From positions 1 through 10,431 of the forward strand of contig JAEZID010000082.1 in assembly GCA_023416195.1 (NCBI GenBank): 10,431 nucleotides of DNA, in the 5' to 3' direction. Position 1 is the first letter of the stretch; each line of letters starts with the position of its first letter. The position numbers and the translations under genes were made by a program. Shown here in pieces: positions 1-7,292 of this stretch. The notes beneath the pieces are model-generated. The model had not been told where the DNA came from. It did not search any database and worked only from the letters and a program-made list of their open reading frames with translations. This DNA is from Pseudomonadota bacterium. GTDB taxonomy: Bacteria > Pseudomonadota > Alphaproteobacteria > Azospirillales > Azospirillaceae.

Positions 1-108
<108 letters not shown>

Positions 109-142
109 GTGTGTCTCCGCAGAAAAAGAAATCAGTGCATCG

Positions 143-165
143 CGGCCCTTCCCGATGAAGGGCCG
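143..165 (-). other. Hairpin between hisZ and purA
   Basis: A perfect 9-base inverted repeat (143-151 with 157-165, 5-base loop) sits just after the hisZ stop codon on the minus strand. The nearest T-rich run on that strand begins about 17 bases beyond the stem, so it is not a canonical intrinsic terminator. It could reduce read-through, protect the hisZ 3' end or separate hisZ from purA expression. Function is inferred. Confidence 0.5.
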
Positions 166-174
166 GGGATTAGC

Positions 175-1338
175 CTACTCCAGAGGCTTCACCGCCCCGC
201 CGGCCAGAACATGGCCGCAACCGAGACGCTTGGCCTCCGCCGCCGGGTCGGCCGCCGGGGACAGCCCCGCCACGGTCGCCCAGCCCTCGGCGCGCAGCTT
301 CTCCGCCGCCGCCCACGACGTGCCATGCGGCACGTAGACGCGCTGGACCGCCGCGGGCGCCGGAACGGCGCGCAGCAGCGTGTCCATGTACAGGGTGAAG
401 CCGGTGGCCGGTTCGCCTTCCTCCTCGGCTTCCCAACGGGCGCCGGCGCGGTAGCGCCCGCCCGCCCCCAGCTCGCCGCGCACGTCGCGCGCGAACAGGG
501 TGAAGCTGAGGCCGGTCTGGTACTCGAACCCGCGATGCTCGACGAGATCGATGGTGATGGTCAGGTCCGGCCGCGCGGCGCGCAGCAGGCGCAGCGCCTC
601 GGTCAGGCGGCGGCGGTCCTTCTCGGCGGCGTCCGGCAGCGGCAGCGCGGCCAGCGTCTCCATGGCGCGCTCCGCCGGGCCCGACGCGGTCATCAGCCGG
701 TGCAGCAGATCGGCGGCCGGTCCGCCCACCGCCGCGACGGCGGCGGCGTCCTTCTTGTCGAGCGCCACGCGCAGCGCGCGCGTCTCATCCTCGCCAAGAC
801 CCAGCCCCTTGCAGACCAGCGGCACCATGGTCGGCACGCAGAGGTCCACCGACAGGTGCTGGACCCCAACGCCTTCCAGCGCGTGCGCGGCCAGCAGGAT
901 CACTTCGGCATCCGCGTCGGCCTCCAGCGGGCCGATCAGCTCGACGCCGACCTGGGTGAACTGCCGCTCTGGACGCAGCTGCGACCCCTTCACGCGCAGC
1001 ACCTGCCCCGCGTAGCACAGGCGCACCGGCCGCGCCTCGTTCTTCAGGCGGGTGGTGGCGATGCGGGCGATCTGCGGCGTGATGTCGGCGCGCACCGCCC
1101 TCATCCGCTGCGACAGCGGATCCATCAGCCGGAAGGTCTGCTTGGCCATGGCGGCGCCGGAGCCGGACAGCAGATTGTCCTCGAACTCCACCAGCGGCGG
1201 CTTGACGCGCTGATAGCCGTGAGCGGTGAACTCCGCCAGCAGGCGCTCCACCGCGGCCGCTTCATGCGCCGCTTCGGGCGGCAGCACGTCGTGCAGGCCG
1301 GCGGGCAGCAGGGCGGAGCTCATGGGATCGGCGGGCAT
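175..1338 (-). CDS. hisZ: ATP phosphoribosyltransferase regulatory subunit HisZ
   Basis: HisZ is a histidyl-tRNA synthetase paralogue that pairs with short-form HisG to make the active, histidine-regulated ATP phosphoribosyltransferase, the first step of histidine synthesis. The 387-residue product has the class II synthetase-like fold markers: a start region with LPAGLHDVLPPEA (about 11-23), the motif 2 stretch RADITPQIAR (83-92), CYAGQVLR (108-115), and the late RGFEYQTG...GELGAGGRY segment (269-296). The last differs from the tRNA-charging form of HisRS, which supports HisZ rather than HisS. About 70 further residues follow that core. The chosen ATG gives the longest natural N-terminus; a second ATG five codons in (1323) is also possible, and neither has a strong Shine-Dalgarno. 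It lies directly upstream of purA on the same strand, an arrangement I recall from related alphaproteobacteria. No hisG is in the window. Confidence 0.93.
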   Translation of the reverse strand: MPADPMSSALLPAGLHDVLPPEAAHEAAAVERLLAEFTAHGYQRVKPPLVEFEDNLLSGSGAAMAKQTFRLMDPLSQRMRAVRADITPQIARIATTRLKNEARPVRLCYAGQVLRVKGSQLRPERQFTQVGVELIGPLEADADAEVILLAAHALEGVGVQHLSVDLCVPTMVPLVCKGLGLGEDETRALRVALDKKDAAAVAAVGGPAADLLHRLMTASGPAERAMETLAALPLPDAAEKDRRRLTEALRLLRAARPDLTITIDLVEHRGFEYQTGLSFTLFARDVRGELGAGGRYRAGARWEAEEEGEPATGFTLYMDTLLRAVPAPAAVQRVYVPHGTSWAAAEKLRAEGWATVAGLSPAADPAAEAKRLGCGHVLAGGAVKPLE

Positions 1339-1507
1339 GGCCTGATGTCGTCTCGTGAGGAATCATCGTGCGGGCGGCAAAGCGGACGCACGGAGCGGGT
1401 CAATACCCGACACCCGCCCCCCATGCAAACGGAAAAGCCGCGCGGGAACCCAGCCAACCGGCTTCGACATGGCTCGGCGCCTCAACAGGCAAACATTCAG
1501 ACACGAA

Positions 1508-1539
1508 AGCCCCACCGGCCGTTTCCGACCGATGGGGCT
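1508..1539 (-). terminator. Intrinsic terminator of the GFWKNH/EF-hand gene
   Basis: On the minus strand, 24 bases after the TAA of the 1563-2696 gene, AGCCCCA (1539-1533) pairs with TGGGGCT (1514-1508). Three further G-C pairs follow after one mismatch, and the stem is followed by a short T-rich run. The position, GC-rich stem and T tail fit a Rho-independent terminator. It would also insulate hisZ downstream. Confidence 0.65.
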
Positions 1540-1562
1540 GTCCTGCGTCCGAACGGCGTTCC

Positions 1563-2696
1563 TTACGAGAAGCCGCTGACATCCACATGCGGCATGTTGT
1601 TCATGGCGTCGAAGGCGCTGGCCACCGCTCCCACGTCCGTCCAGGTCCAGAAGGCGGTTGCCGCGCTGGAAACACCGTAGACATCCTGCACGGCATTGAT
1701 GACCTCGTTGGCCGCGATGCGGCCGTCATCGTTCAGGTCGACCTTCTCCATGATGCCGACCACCCGATCCACGGCGGCGTCACGGTCGGTGACGAAGGTC
1801 GCGCTGTTCGGATCCAGCGCGTAAACCCCGACCACGGCATCTCCCAAGGCGTCCGTGTCGATCACGTAGTTCGTATCGTCGCTCATCGCGTTGGCCCACC
1901 CCGCCGTGGTGGAGCGCAACAGGGCCGCCTCGCCACCGCCTTGCGCGGCGAGAGCTTCGCCGAGCGTCGGATTGCCGGACAGAAACGGCCTCGTCGCCCC
2001 CTTCACGTCGACCCCGAACACCTGCTCGTAGTAATCGCCGGTCAAGCTCTTCCCGGTTTCCTGACGGAAGATGTCCGCATGGTTCTTCCAGAAGCCCGGC
2101 GTCTGCGCCTGCCCGTCACCGTTCGGCGGCGGCTCATCCTCGCAGGGAGGAAGGTCCAGCAGATACCCGGCGGTCTTGGCGCTTCCCTCTCCACCGTCCG
2201 TCGATTGCACCCGCACCCACCAGTCGGTGTTCTCCAGCAGCAATTCGGCATCGAGATCGGTGTCGGCCTTGGTGATGAGGAAGCTGGCCCCTTGGACGAT
2301 GCCCTCGCCGGATCCAACATCGCTGAATTTGATGCCGATGTCGTAGGGCTCGTCCGACCCACCGCCGCTGGTGTTGAAGCCAGGATCGAGCGGACCGCCG
2401 TCGCTGACCTGATTGGCTCCGATGACATAGGTCGGGGTGTATGTGCTCAGCGTCCCGTTGGCGGTCGATCTCTGGATGTCGACAATCTGCAAACCGGAAA
2501 CGGCATCGTTCTGTATGTCAAAGGCGACACCGATCATGTCCTCGGTCCCGGAATTGGAACCAGGATCTATCGATAGGGACACCTTTATATCTTTGTATCC
2601 GTCCCCATTGAAATCTTGACAATACTGAAATGTAGCGTTAATTTTTTCATCTGTAGATCCAAGTTTCTCACCAAACGTCGTGCTGTAGGTCGTCAT
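1563..2696 (-). CDS. Acidic GFWKNH-module protein with an EF-hand, probably exported; function unknown
   Basis: I do not recognise a named family for the whole 377-residue protein. Near the N-terminus is a DxNxDGxxD calcium-type loop (D28-D36). Residues about 55-178 are rich in Gly, Ser and Asp and end in a VRVQSTDGGEGSAK segment, reminiscent of domains I recall from RTX or type I-secreted bacterial proteins. An acidic linker CEDEPPPNGDG (185-195) leads to a TPGFWKNH module (199-206), which recurs in extracellular proteins and is followed by GEALAAQGGGEAALLR. A canonical EF-hand loop spans D320-E331 (DLNDDGRIAANE). No signal peptide or membrane segment is seen. Export by a type I route is inference from composition and the calcium motifs. 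The start at 2696 is preferred over an in-frame ATG at 2825: GGGGAGAAAGG lies just upstream and a promoter lies within the would-be extension. No transporter genes are adjacent, and it has its own promoter and terminator. Confidence 0.8.
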   Translation of the reverse strand: MTTYSTTFGEKLGSTDEKINATFQYCQDFNGDGYKDIKVSLSIDPGSNSGTEDMIGVAFDIQNDAVSGLQIVDIQRSTANGTLSTYTPTYVIGANQVSDGGPLDPGFNTSGGGSDEPYDIGIKFSDVGSGEGIVQGASFLITKADTDLDAELLLENTDWWVRVQSTDGGEGSAKTAGYLLDLPPCEDEPPPNGDGQAQTPGFWKNHADIFRQETGKSLTGDYYEQVFGVDVKGATRPFLSGNPTLGEALAAQGGGEAALLRSTTAGWANAMSDDTNYVIDTDALGDAVVGVYALDPNSATFVTDRDAAVDRVVGIMEKVDLNDDGRIAANEVINAVQDVYGVSSAATAFWTWTDVGAVASAFDAMNNMPHVDVSGFS

Positions 2697-3253
2697 GGCC
2701 TTTCTCCCCGACTTATTGCTTTGCAGCCTCCATTCGCATCGTATGCACACATGCAGCCGCAAACGCGTCTGCATTTTAATATTGATGACCCTAGCTTTTA
2801 TACAGACACTTATAATTACAGCCAACGCGATGGCCCAAGCACCTCATTCGACCAAAAACAACCGAAATAGCAGCCCGTTCTATTCTTCTTCTCTGCCGAC
2901 CAGATAAACATACAGACATGAGGCTGCCGAATATTTGAGGGGCAACATCCCCCAAATCACGGACACCGGCCAAACCACGAACTCCTTTTCTCCGCCCCGT
3001 GCTGCACCTCAATCCGGCCTTATCCATTGACAACAAAGTGAATTTTCCGCACTCGGCACCCCGCGATGTCAACTGGCGCCCGCTGTGGCCCGTCCGCGCG
3101 ACGCCGTCCACATGAGAAGCAGCCGAATTTCGATCCCACGGACGCCGGGAGCCTGACCGAACCCGATGGACACCACCCCGCCCCTCCGATAAACCGACGA
3201 ATAGGGGGTATCTGCCGTCCGCCACCGAAACGGCGGGCGCGGCCCGGAGGCGC
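2697..3253. other. Long divergent intergenic region, AT-rich on its left half
   Basis: This 557-base stretch between the divergent GFWKNH gene and trkH holds no coding region I can support. The left part (about 2697-2920) is much richer in A and T than the rest of the window and carries the promoter at 2797-2825. The right part returns to high GC. A TTGACA at 3027-3032 faces trkH but has no good -10 box at the right distance. No riboswitch, tRNA or repeat is recognised. Confidence 0.7.
2797..2825 (-). promoter_or_regulatory. Probable sigma70 promoter of the GFWKNH/EF-hand gene
   Basis: On the minus strand TTGGCT (2825-2820) and TATAAA (2802-2797) are separated by exactly 17 bases, inside an AT-rich stretch. 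Transcription would begin near 2790 and leave an mRNA leader of about 95 bases before the ATG at 2696. The spacing and the -10 box are good; the -35 box matches at its first three positions plus the C (4 of 6). Confidence 0.55.
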
Positions 3254-4726
3254 ATGGGAGGAACCTTGATCGGTCGGAACACGCTCAGGCCGGTTTTCCA
3301 CATCATCGGCATTCTGCTCACCATTCTCGGCCTCGGCATGCTGCTGCCGGCGGTCGCCGATGCCGCCGTGGGCAACCCCGACTGGACGGCCTTCGTGGGC
3401 GCAAGCGCCGCGACGCTGGCGGTCAGCGGCGGCATGGTGCTGGCGACCTCCAGCCGCGAGCCGGAGCATTTCACCATCAAACAGCATTTCCTGCTGACGG
3501 CGCTGGCCTGGGTGATCCTGACCACGTTCGGCGCCCTGCCCTTCATGATGTCGGCCGTGAAACTGTCCTTCACGGACGCCTTTTTCGAGGCGATGTCCGG
3601 CCTTTCGACGACCGGGGCCACGGTGATCGTGGGGCTGGACAACGCGCCGCCCGGCGTCCTGCTGTGGCGCGCGCTGCTGGCGTGGTTCGGCGGGGTCGGG
3701 ATCATCTTCATGGCCATCGCCATCCTGCCGGTTCTGCGGGTCGGCGGCATGCAGCTGTTCCGCACCGAATCCTCTGACAAGAGCGACAAGCCCTTCGCCA
3801 CCATCAAGGACACCGTCGGCGCCATCGCGCAGATCTATCTGGCGCTGACGATTCTATCGATCATCGCCTTCCACCTCGCCGGCATGAACTGGTTCGACGC
3901 GCTCTGCCACGCCATGGCGGCCATCGCGACGGCCGGCTTCTCCACCAAGGACGCCTCGATCGGCTGGTTCGACTCCCAGGCGATCCTGTGGGTGGCAACC
4001 TTCAGCATGCTGGGCGGGTCCGTTCCGCTGACCTGGTACATCCGGTCGCTGCGCACCCCCCGCGCCACGCTTCTCGGGGACAGCCAGGTGAACACCCTGC
4101 TGATCGTGCTGGTCCTGTGCTGCGGCGCCATCGCGGCCTGGGCTCATCTGGTGATCGGGATGCCCCTGTGGGACGCCCTGTCGCACAGCACGATGAATGT
4201 GACCTCGATCATCACGACGACCGGCTTCGTGTCCGTCGATTATTCAACCTGGGGCGGCTTCCCGATCGTCGCGTTCTTCTTCTTTTTCTTCATCGGCGGC
4301 TGCACCGGATCGACCACCGGATCGATCAAGATCTTCCGCTGGCAGGTGCTGGCCCAGTCGATGCTGAACCAGATGCAGCGCATGCTGAAGCCGCACCGCG
4401 TTCTGGTCCCGCTCTATCAGGGCAAGCCGCTGCCGGAGGAGGTCACCGGGTCGGTGATCAACTTCACCTTCGCCTATATGGCGGCTTTCGGCATCATCGC
4501 GCTGATTCTGGCGGCGATGGGAATCGAGTTCCTGACGGCGGCCAGTTCGTCGGCGGCGACGCTGGGCGCGGTCGGGCCGGGGCTCGGCCCCATCGTCGGG
4601 CCGGCGGGCACCTACCAGCCGCTTCCCGACGCGGCGAAATGGGTGCTGAGCTTCGCCATGCTGCTCGGCCGGCTGGAGGTCTTCACCGTGATGGTGCTGT
4701 TCCTGCCGACCTTCTGGCGGGATTGA
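3254..4726 (+). CDS. trkH: Trk-type potassium uptake transmembrane protein TrkH
   Basis: TrkH is the membrane channel subunit of the Trk low-affinity K+ uptake system and normally works with the cytoplasmic NAD/ATP-binding regulator TrkA, which is not in this window. The 490-residue protein is strongly hydrophobic, with about ten membrane spans. It shows the four selectivity-filter loops of the superfamily: STTGAT (118-123), ATAGFS (225-230), TTTGFVS (321-327) and LGAVGPGLG (near 436-444). The conserved glycines that line the K+ filter are all present. A run of six Phe (341-346) precedes GGCTGSTTGSIK, the usual segment before the fourth repeat. The ATG at 3254 has GGAGG three bases upstream. 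A TTG at 3266 in the same frame, preceded by GGGAGGAA, is an equally plausible start and gives the more typical MIGRNTLRP beginning. The gene stands alone and converges on serC. Confidence 0.93.
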   Translation: MGGTLIGRNTLRPVFHIIGILLTILGLGMLLPAVADAAVGNPDWTAFVGASAATLAVSGGMVLATSSREPEHFTIKQHFLLTALAWVILTTFGALPFMMSAVKLSFTDAFFEAMSGLSTTGATVIVGLDNAPPGVLLWRALLAWFGGVGIIFMAIAILPVLRVGGMQLFRTESSDKSDKPFATIKDTVGAIAQIYLALTILSIIAFHLAGMNWFDALCHAMAAIATAGFSTKDASIGWFDSQAILWVATFSMLGGSVPLTWYIRSLRTPRATLLGDSQVNTLLIVLVLCCGAIAAWAHLVIGMPLWDALSHSTMNVTSIITTTGFVSVDYSTWGGFPIVAFFFFFFIGGCTGSTTGSIKIFRWQVLAQSMLNQMQRMLKPHRVLVPLYQGKPLPEEVTGSVINFTFAYMAAFGIIALILAAMGIEFLTAASSSAATLGAVGPGLGPIVGPAGTYQPLPDAAKWVLSFAMLLGRLEVFTVMVLFLPTFWRD

Positions 4727-4752
4727 AAAAGGCCGCGCCCTGCGGCGCGGCC
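4727..4752 (-). terminator. Intrinsic terminator of serC
   Basis: A perfect 9-base GC-rich stem (4731-4739 with 4744-4752, 4-base loop) lies 13 bases after the serC stop codon. On the minus strand it is followed at once by TTTTT, a textbook Rho-independent terminator. The A run overlaps the end of trkH (stop at 4724-4726). On the plus strand the same stem lacks a T tract, so it serves trkH less well. Confidence 0.88.
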
Positions 4753-4765
4753 TCATCAACCGGGA

Positions 4766-5926
4766 TCAGCGCTTGAAGACTTCGGCCTTCACCTGCGCGA
4801 AGGCCCAGTCGAGCCAGGGAAGCAGCGCCTCCATGTCGTCGTTCTCCACCGTGGCGCCGCCCCACAGGCGCAGGCCCGGAGGCGCGTCGCGGTAGGAACC
4901 GACGTCGAACGCCGCCCCCTCCTTCTCCAGCAGCGCCGCCAGCGCCTTGGCGAAGTCGGCCTGCGCGGCGGGCGACAGTCCGTTCACGTCGGGATCGGTG
5001 AAGCGCAGGCAGATCGCCGTGCAGGAGCGGATGGCCGGATCAGCGGCCAGGAAGCCGGCCCAGTCGCTTGTCGCGACCCACTCCGCGACGATGCGCAGGT
5101 TCTGTTCCGACCGGCGGATCAGGTTCGGCAGGCCGCCGGCCGACAGGGCCCAGCGCAGGCTGTCGATGGCGTCCTCCACGCACAGCATGGAGGGGGTGTT
5201 GATGGTGTCGCCCTCGAAGATGCCGTCGATCAGCTTGCCGCCCTTGGTCAGCCGGAAGATCTTGGGCAGCGGCCGGTCGGGCTGGAAGGTCTCCAGCCGC
5301 TCCACGGCGCGCGGGCTCAGCACCAGCATGCCGTGCGCGGCCTCGCCGCCCAGCACCTTCTGCCAGGACCAGGTCGCCACGTCGATCTTGTGCCACGGGA
5401 TGTCCATGGCGAAGGCGGCGGAGGTCGCGTCGCAGATCGACAGCCCCTGCCGGTCGTCCGGGATCCAGTCGGCGTTCGGCACCCGCACGCCGGAGGTCGT
5501 GCCGTTCCAGGTGAAGACCACGTCGTGGCTGAAATCGACCTGGGTCAGGTCCGGCAGTTCGCCGTAGGAGGCGGTGATGATGCGGGCGTTCGCCAGCTTC
5601 AGCTGCTTGGTGACGTCGGTCACCCATTCCTTGCCGAAGCTTTCCCAGGCCAGCATGTCCACGCCGCGCGCGCCCAGCATCGACCATAGCGCCATCTCCA
5701 CGGCGCCGGTGTCCGAGGCGGGCACGATGCCGATGCGGTAGTCGCCGGGAATAGCCAGCACGGCGCGGGTCAGGTCGATGACCTCGCGCAGCTTCGCCTT
5801 GCCGGGCTTGGAGCGGTGCGAGCGGCCGAGAAGCGCGCCCTCCAGCGCCTCCAGCGACCAGCCGGGCCGCTTGGCGCAGGGGCCGGAGGAAAACAGCGGG
5901 TTCGACGGCCGGCGGGCGGGCTTCAT
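4766..5926 (-). CDS. serC: Phosphoserine aminotransferase (alphaproteobacterial/Methanosarcina type)
   Basis: SerC is a PLP enzyme that converts 3-phosphohydroxypyruvate and glutamate to 3-phosphoserine and 2-oxoglutarate, the second step of serine synthesis. The 386-residue product carries FSSGPCAKRPGW (12-23) and GRSHRS (34-39), features of the Methanosarcina-type subfamily found in many alphaproteobacteria. ICDATSAAF (164-172) contains the PLP-nitrogen-binding Asp, and WSWQKVLGGE (186-195) has Lys190 as the likely Schiff-base lysine. The ATG at 5926 was chosen because GGAGGAG (5940-5934) lies 7 bases upstream; the reading frame stays open 24 codons further, but that part holds a promoter instead. 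No serA is adjacent here, although serC and serA are often neighbours. It has its own promoter and terminator, so it appears to be a one-gene unit. Confidence 0.93.
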   Translation of the reverse strand: MKPARRPSNPLFSSGPCAKRPGWSLEALEGALLGRSHRSKPGKAKLREVIDLTRAVLAIPGDYRIGIVPASDTGAVEMALWSMLGARGVDMLAWESFGKEWVTDVTKQLKLANARIITASYGELPDLTQVDFSHDVVFTWNGTTSGVRVPNADWIPDDRQGLSICDATSAAFAMDIPWHKIDVATWSWQKVLGGEAAHGMLVLSPRAVERLETFQPDRPLPKIFRLTKGGKLIDGIFEGDTINTPSMLCVEDAIDSLRWALSAGGLPNLIRRSEQNLRIVAEWVATSDWAGFLAADPAIRSCTAICLRFTDPDVNGLSPAAQADFAKALAALLEKEGAAFDVGSYRDAPPGLRLWGGATVENDDMEALLPWLDWAFAQVKAEVFKR

Positions 5927-5933
5927 GGGGGCA

Positions 5934-5940
5934 CTCCTCC
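5934..5940 (-). promoter_or_regulatory. Ribosome binding site deciding the serC start
   Basis: GGAGGAG on the minus strand ends 7 bases before the ATG at 5926. This near-perfect Shine-Dalgarno fixes the start there and argues against the longer in-frame reading to 5998. Confidence 0.8.
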
Positions 5941-5969
5941 CCGAAAGTGGGATCAGGTTACGGCGGCGG

Positions 5970-5998
5970 ACGATAGGTCGCGCACCCGCCACCGTCAA
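5970..5998 (-). promoter_or_regulatory. Probable sigma70 promoter of serC
   Basis: On the minus strand TTGACG (5998-5993) and TATCGT (5975-5970) are separated by exactly 17 bases. Transcription would start near 5963, leaving a leader of about 37 bases before the serC ATG. The -35 box directly abuts the stop codon of the sialidase-like gene (6001-5999), so serC can be expressed independently of it. Confidence 0.6.
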
Positions 5999-7135
5999 TC
6001 ATCCCCGCACGCGCAGCAGAGTCGCCTGGATGTGCCGGATCCCCTCGGCGTCGCAGATGTAGTAGCAGACCGCCACGCGCCCGTCGGCCAGCACCGTCGC
6101 CCAGGGATAGCCCACGTCCGGCGACGGCGCGTCGTCGCGGATGACGAATTCCGGCGCGTCGTCCAGCGATTCCTTGTACGGATCCCAGACCCGCGCGCGG
6201 ACGCCGAAGGGCTGGTGGCGGTAGCCATAGACGACCAGCAGCCGCCCATCCGGCAGCGGACAGGCGTCGTAGGGATGGCCGATGACCGAACGGGTCCGCC
6301 ACGGCTCCCACGTCATCCCCTGGTCGCGCGACAGCGACGTGACCAGACGGTCGCCATGCCCGGTGGTGCGGTGGAAGGCGATCAGGCGCCCGTCCTCGGT
6401 CAGGTGCAGCGCCGTTTCGCAGAATCCGGCCTTGCCCTCGGCATCCCGCGCGATGGTGCTGCGCAGTTCCCAGCTCTCTCCCTGATTTTGGGAGGCGAAC
6501 AGGTAGCTTGTGTAGGGGCCGCCCGTGTAGGTCGCCATCAGCAGCGTGCCGTCCGGCGCCTCGACCGCGCGACCGCGCACCGCACCGCCCAGCATCGGGC
6601 GCACGCCCGGCACGATGGCGCCCTGGTCCGGCAGCTCCGGCAGATATTTGTGCGGCGACCACGTCCGGCCGCCGTCGTCGCTGTGCCGGGTGCAGCCGCC
6701 CCAGAACAGGAACATGGCGCCCGTCGCCTCCGGGCTGCCGAAGAAGTAAACGCCTTTCTCCTTCAGCCGCGCCGCGTGCCGCGCCGACATCGGGTACCAG
6801 CAGAAGCTGCCCATCACGATGCGGCCGGAGCGCAGCACCAGCAGGTTGGCGTCCTGGTCGCCCGCTTCCGGGTCCACGGGCAGCGCCTGCGGCTCGCCCA
6901 CCGGCTCGAGTTCCGGCGAGAAGCGTTGGATCACAAGGTGCGAGCGCGAATCGACATGGTCCACGCTGTCGAAGTCGTTGCCGCCCTCCTCCGGCGCGCC
7001 GTGCAGCCAGCGGTAGTCGCGGGCGCGCCGGAAGGCCACCAGCACCGTGCCGTCGGCCAGCGTCGCGGCCGAGGGGAAGGCGGAGTAGAAGCGGCGCTCG
7101 CTGTAGACGACGCGGTGCGAGAGGATTTCGAGCAT
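5999..7135 (-). CDS. BNR/Asp-box beta-propeller protein, sialidase-like (substrate unknown)
   Basis: The 378-residue product has three clear Asp-box (BNR) repeats, SDDGGRTW (152-159), SQNQGESW (215-222) and SRDQGMTW (269-276), evenly spaced as in the six-bladed propeller of sialidases. Other blade-like segments with a DGxxLVxF/Y pattern appear near 28-36, 194-202, 248-255 and 296-303. Family annotation would be exo-alpha-sialidase, which removes terminal sialic acids. However, the N-terminal FRIP arginine motif of active sialidases is not seen: the equivalent stretch reads YSAFPSAATLADG (17-29). No signal peptide is present, so a cytoplasmic location is likely. ATG 7135 is chosen; a TTG four codons upstream (7147) is in frame, and neither has a strong ribosome site. 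It lies upstream of serC on the same strand and is divergent from the radical SAM gene. Confidence 0.78.
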   Translation of the reverse strand: MLEILSHRVVYSERRFYSAFPSAATLADGTVLVAFRRARDYRWLHGAPEEGGNDFDSVDHVDSRSHLVIQRFSPELEPVGEPQALPVDPEAGDQDANLLVLRSGRIVMGSFCWYPMSARHAARLKEKGVYFFGSPEATGAMFLFWGGCTRHSDDGGRTWSPHKYLPELPDQGAIVPGVRPMLGGAVRGRAVEAPDGTLLMATYTGGPYTSYLFASQNQGESWELRSTIARDAEGKAGFCETALHLTEDGRLIAFHRTTGHGDRLVTSLSRDQGMTWEPWRTRSVIGHPYDACPLPDGRLLVVYGYRHQPFGVRARVWDPYKESLDDAPEFVIRDDAPSPDVGYPWATVLADGRVAVCYYICDAEGIRHIQATLLRVRG

Positions 7136-7147
7136 GGGACGAGACAA

Positions 7148-7292
7148 CCCCGTTCGCGCCCCCGGACCATCGGGTGCGTTCCGGATTCCGTTGTCCCGCC
7201 GATTGAATGAATGATTCCTTTACGGTCCCCGTGATCCACTGATAGTCACACTTGGTTATCCCACGGCGCGGCAACTTTCGGCGACCACGGTC
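7148..7292. other. Divergent intergenic region between the beta-propeller and radical SAM genes
   Basis: This 145-base space must hold the start signals of both divergent genes. I found no pair of -35 and -10 boxes with good spacing on either strand, and no obvious operator palindrome. The middle (about 7200-7260) is somewhat AT-richer than the flanks. Confidence 0.5.

Noticed and set aside
1400..1428. TTGCAT-17-TATTGA as the hisZ promoter on the minus strand
   Set aside because: Spacing is right but each box matches the consensus at only about half of its positions, so it cannot be told from chance.
109..1680. Plus-strand open frame of 523 codons across hisZ
   Set aside because: It is antisense to a clear hisZ, rich in Arg, Gln and His as expected of a shadow frame in GC-rich DNA, and shows no domain.
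1368..2576. Plus-strand open frame of 402 codons opposite the GFWKNH gene
   Set aside because: The minus strand has recognisable motifs, a ribosome site, a promoter and a terminator. The plus frame crosses that terminator and has no motif.
2697..2825. N-terminal extension of the GFWKNH protein to the ATG at 2825
   Set aside because: The extension is not signal-peptide-like (basic with scattered Cys), the probable promoter overlaps it, and the ATG at 2696 has a proper ribosome site.
2616..2907. Short plus-strand open frames in the AT-rich region
   Set aside because: They lack ribosome sites and overlap the promoter and start of the minus-strand gene.
3027..3055. TTGACA as the -35 box of a trkH promoter
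   Set aside because: The hexamer is perfect, but the bases 16-18 further on (CACTCG) do not resemble a -10 box.
2791..3825. Minus-strand open frame of 344 codons over the intergenic region and the trkH start
   Set aside because: It overlaps trkH, which has all four filter loops, and its sequence has no recognisable motif or ribosome site.
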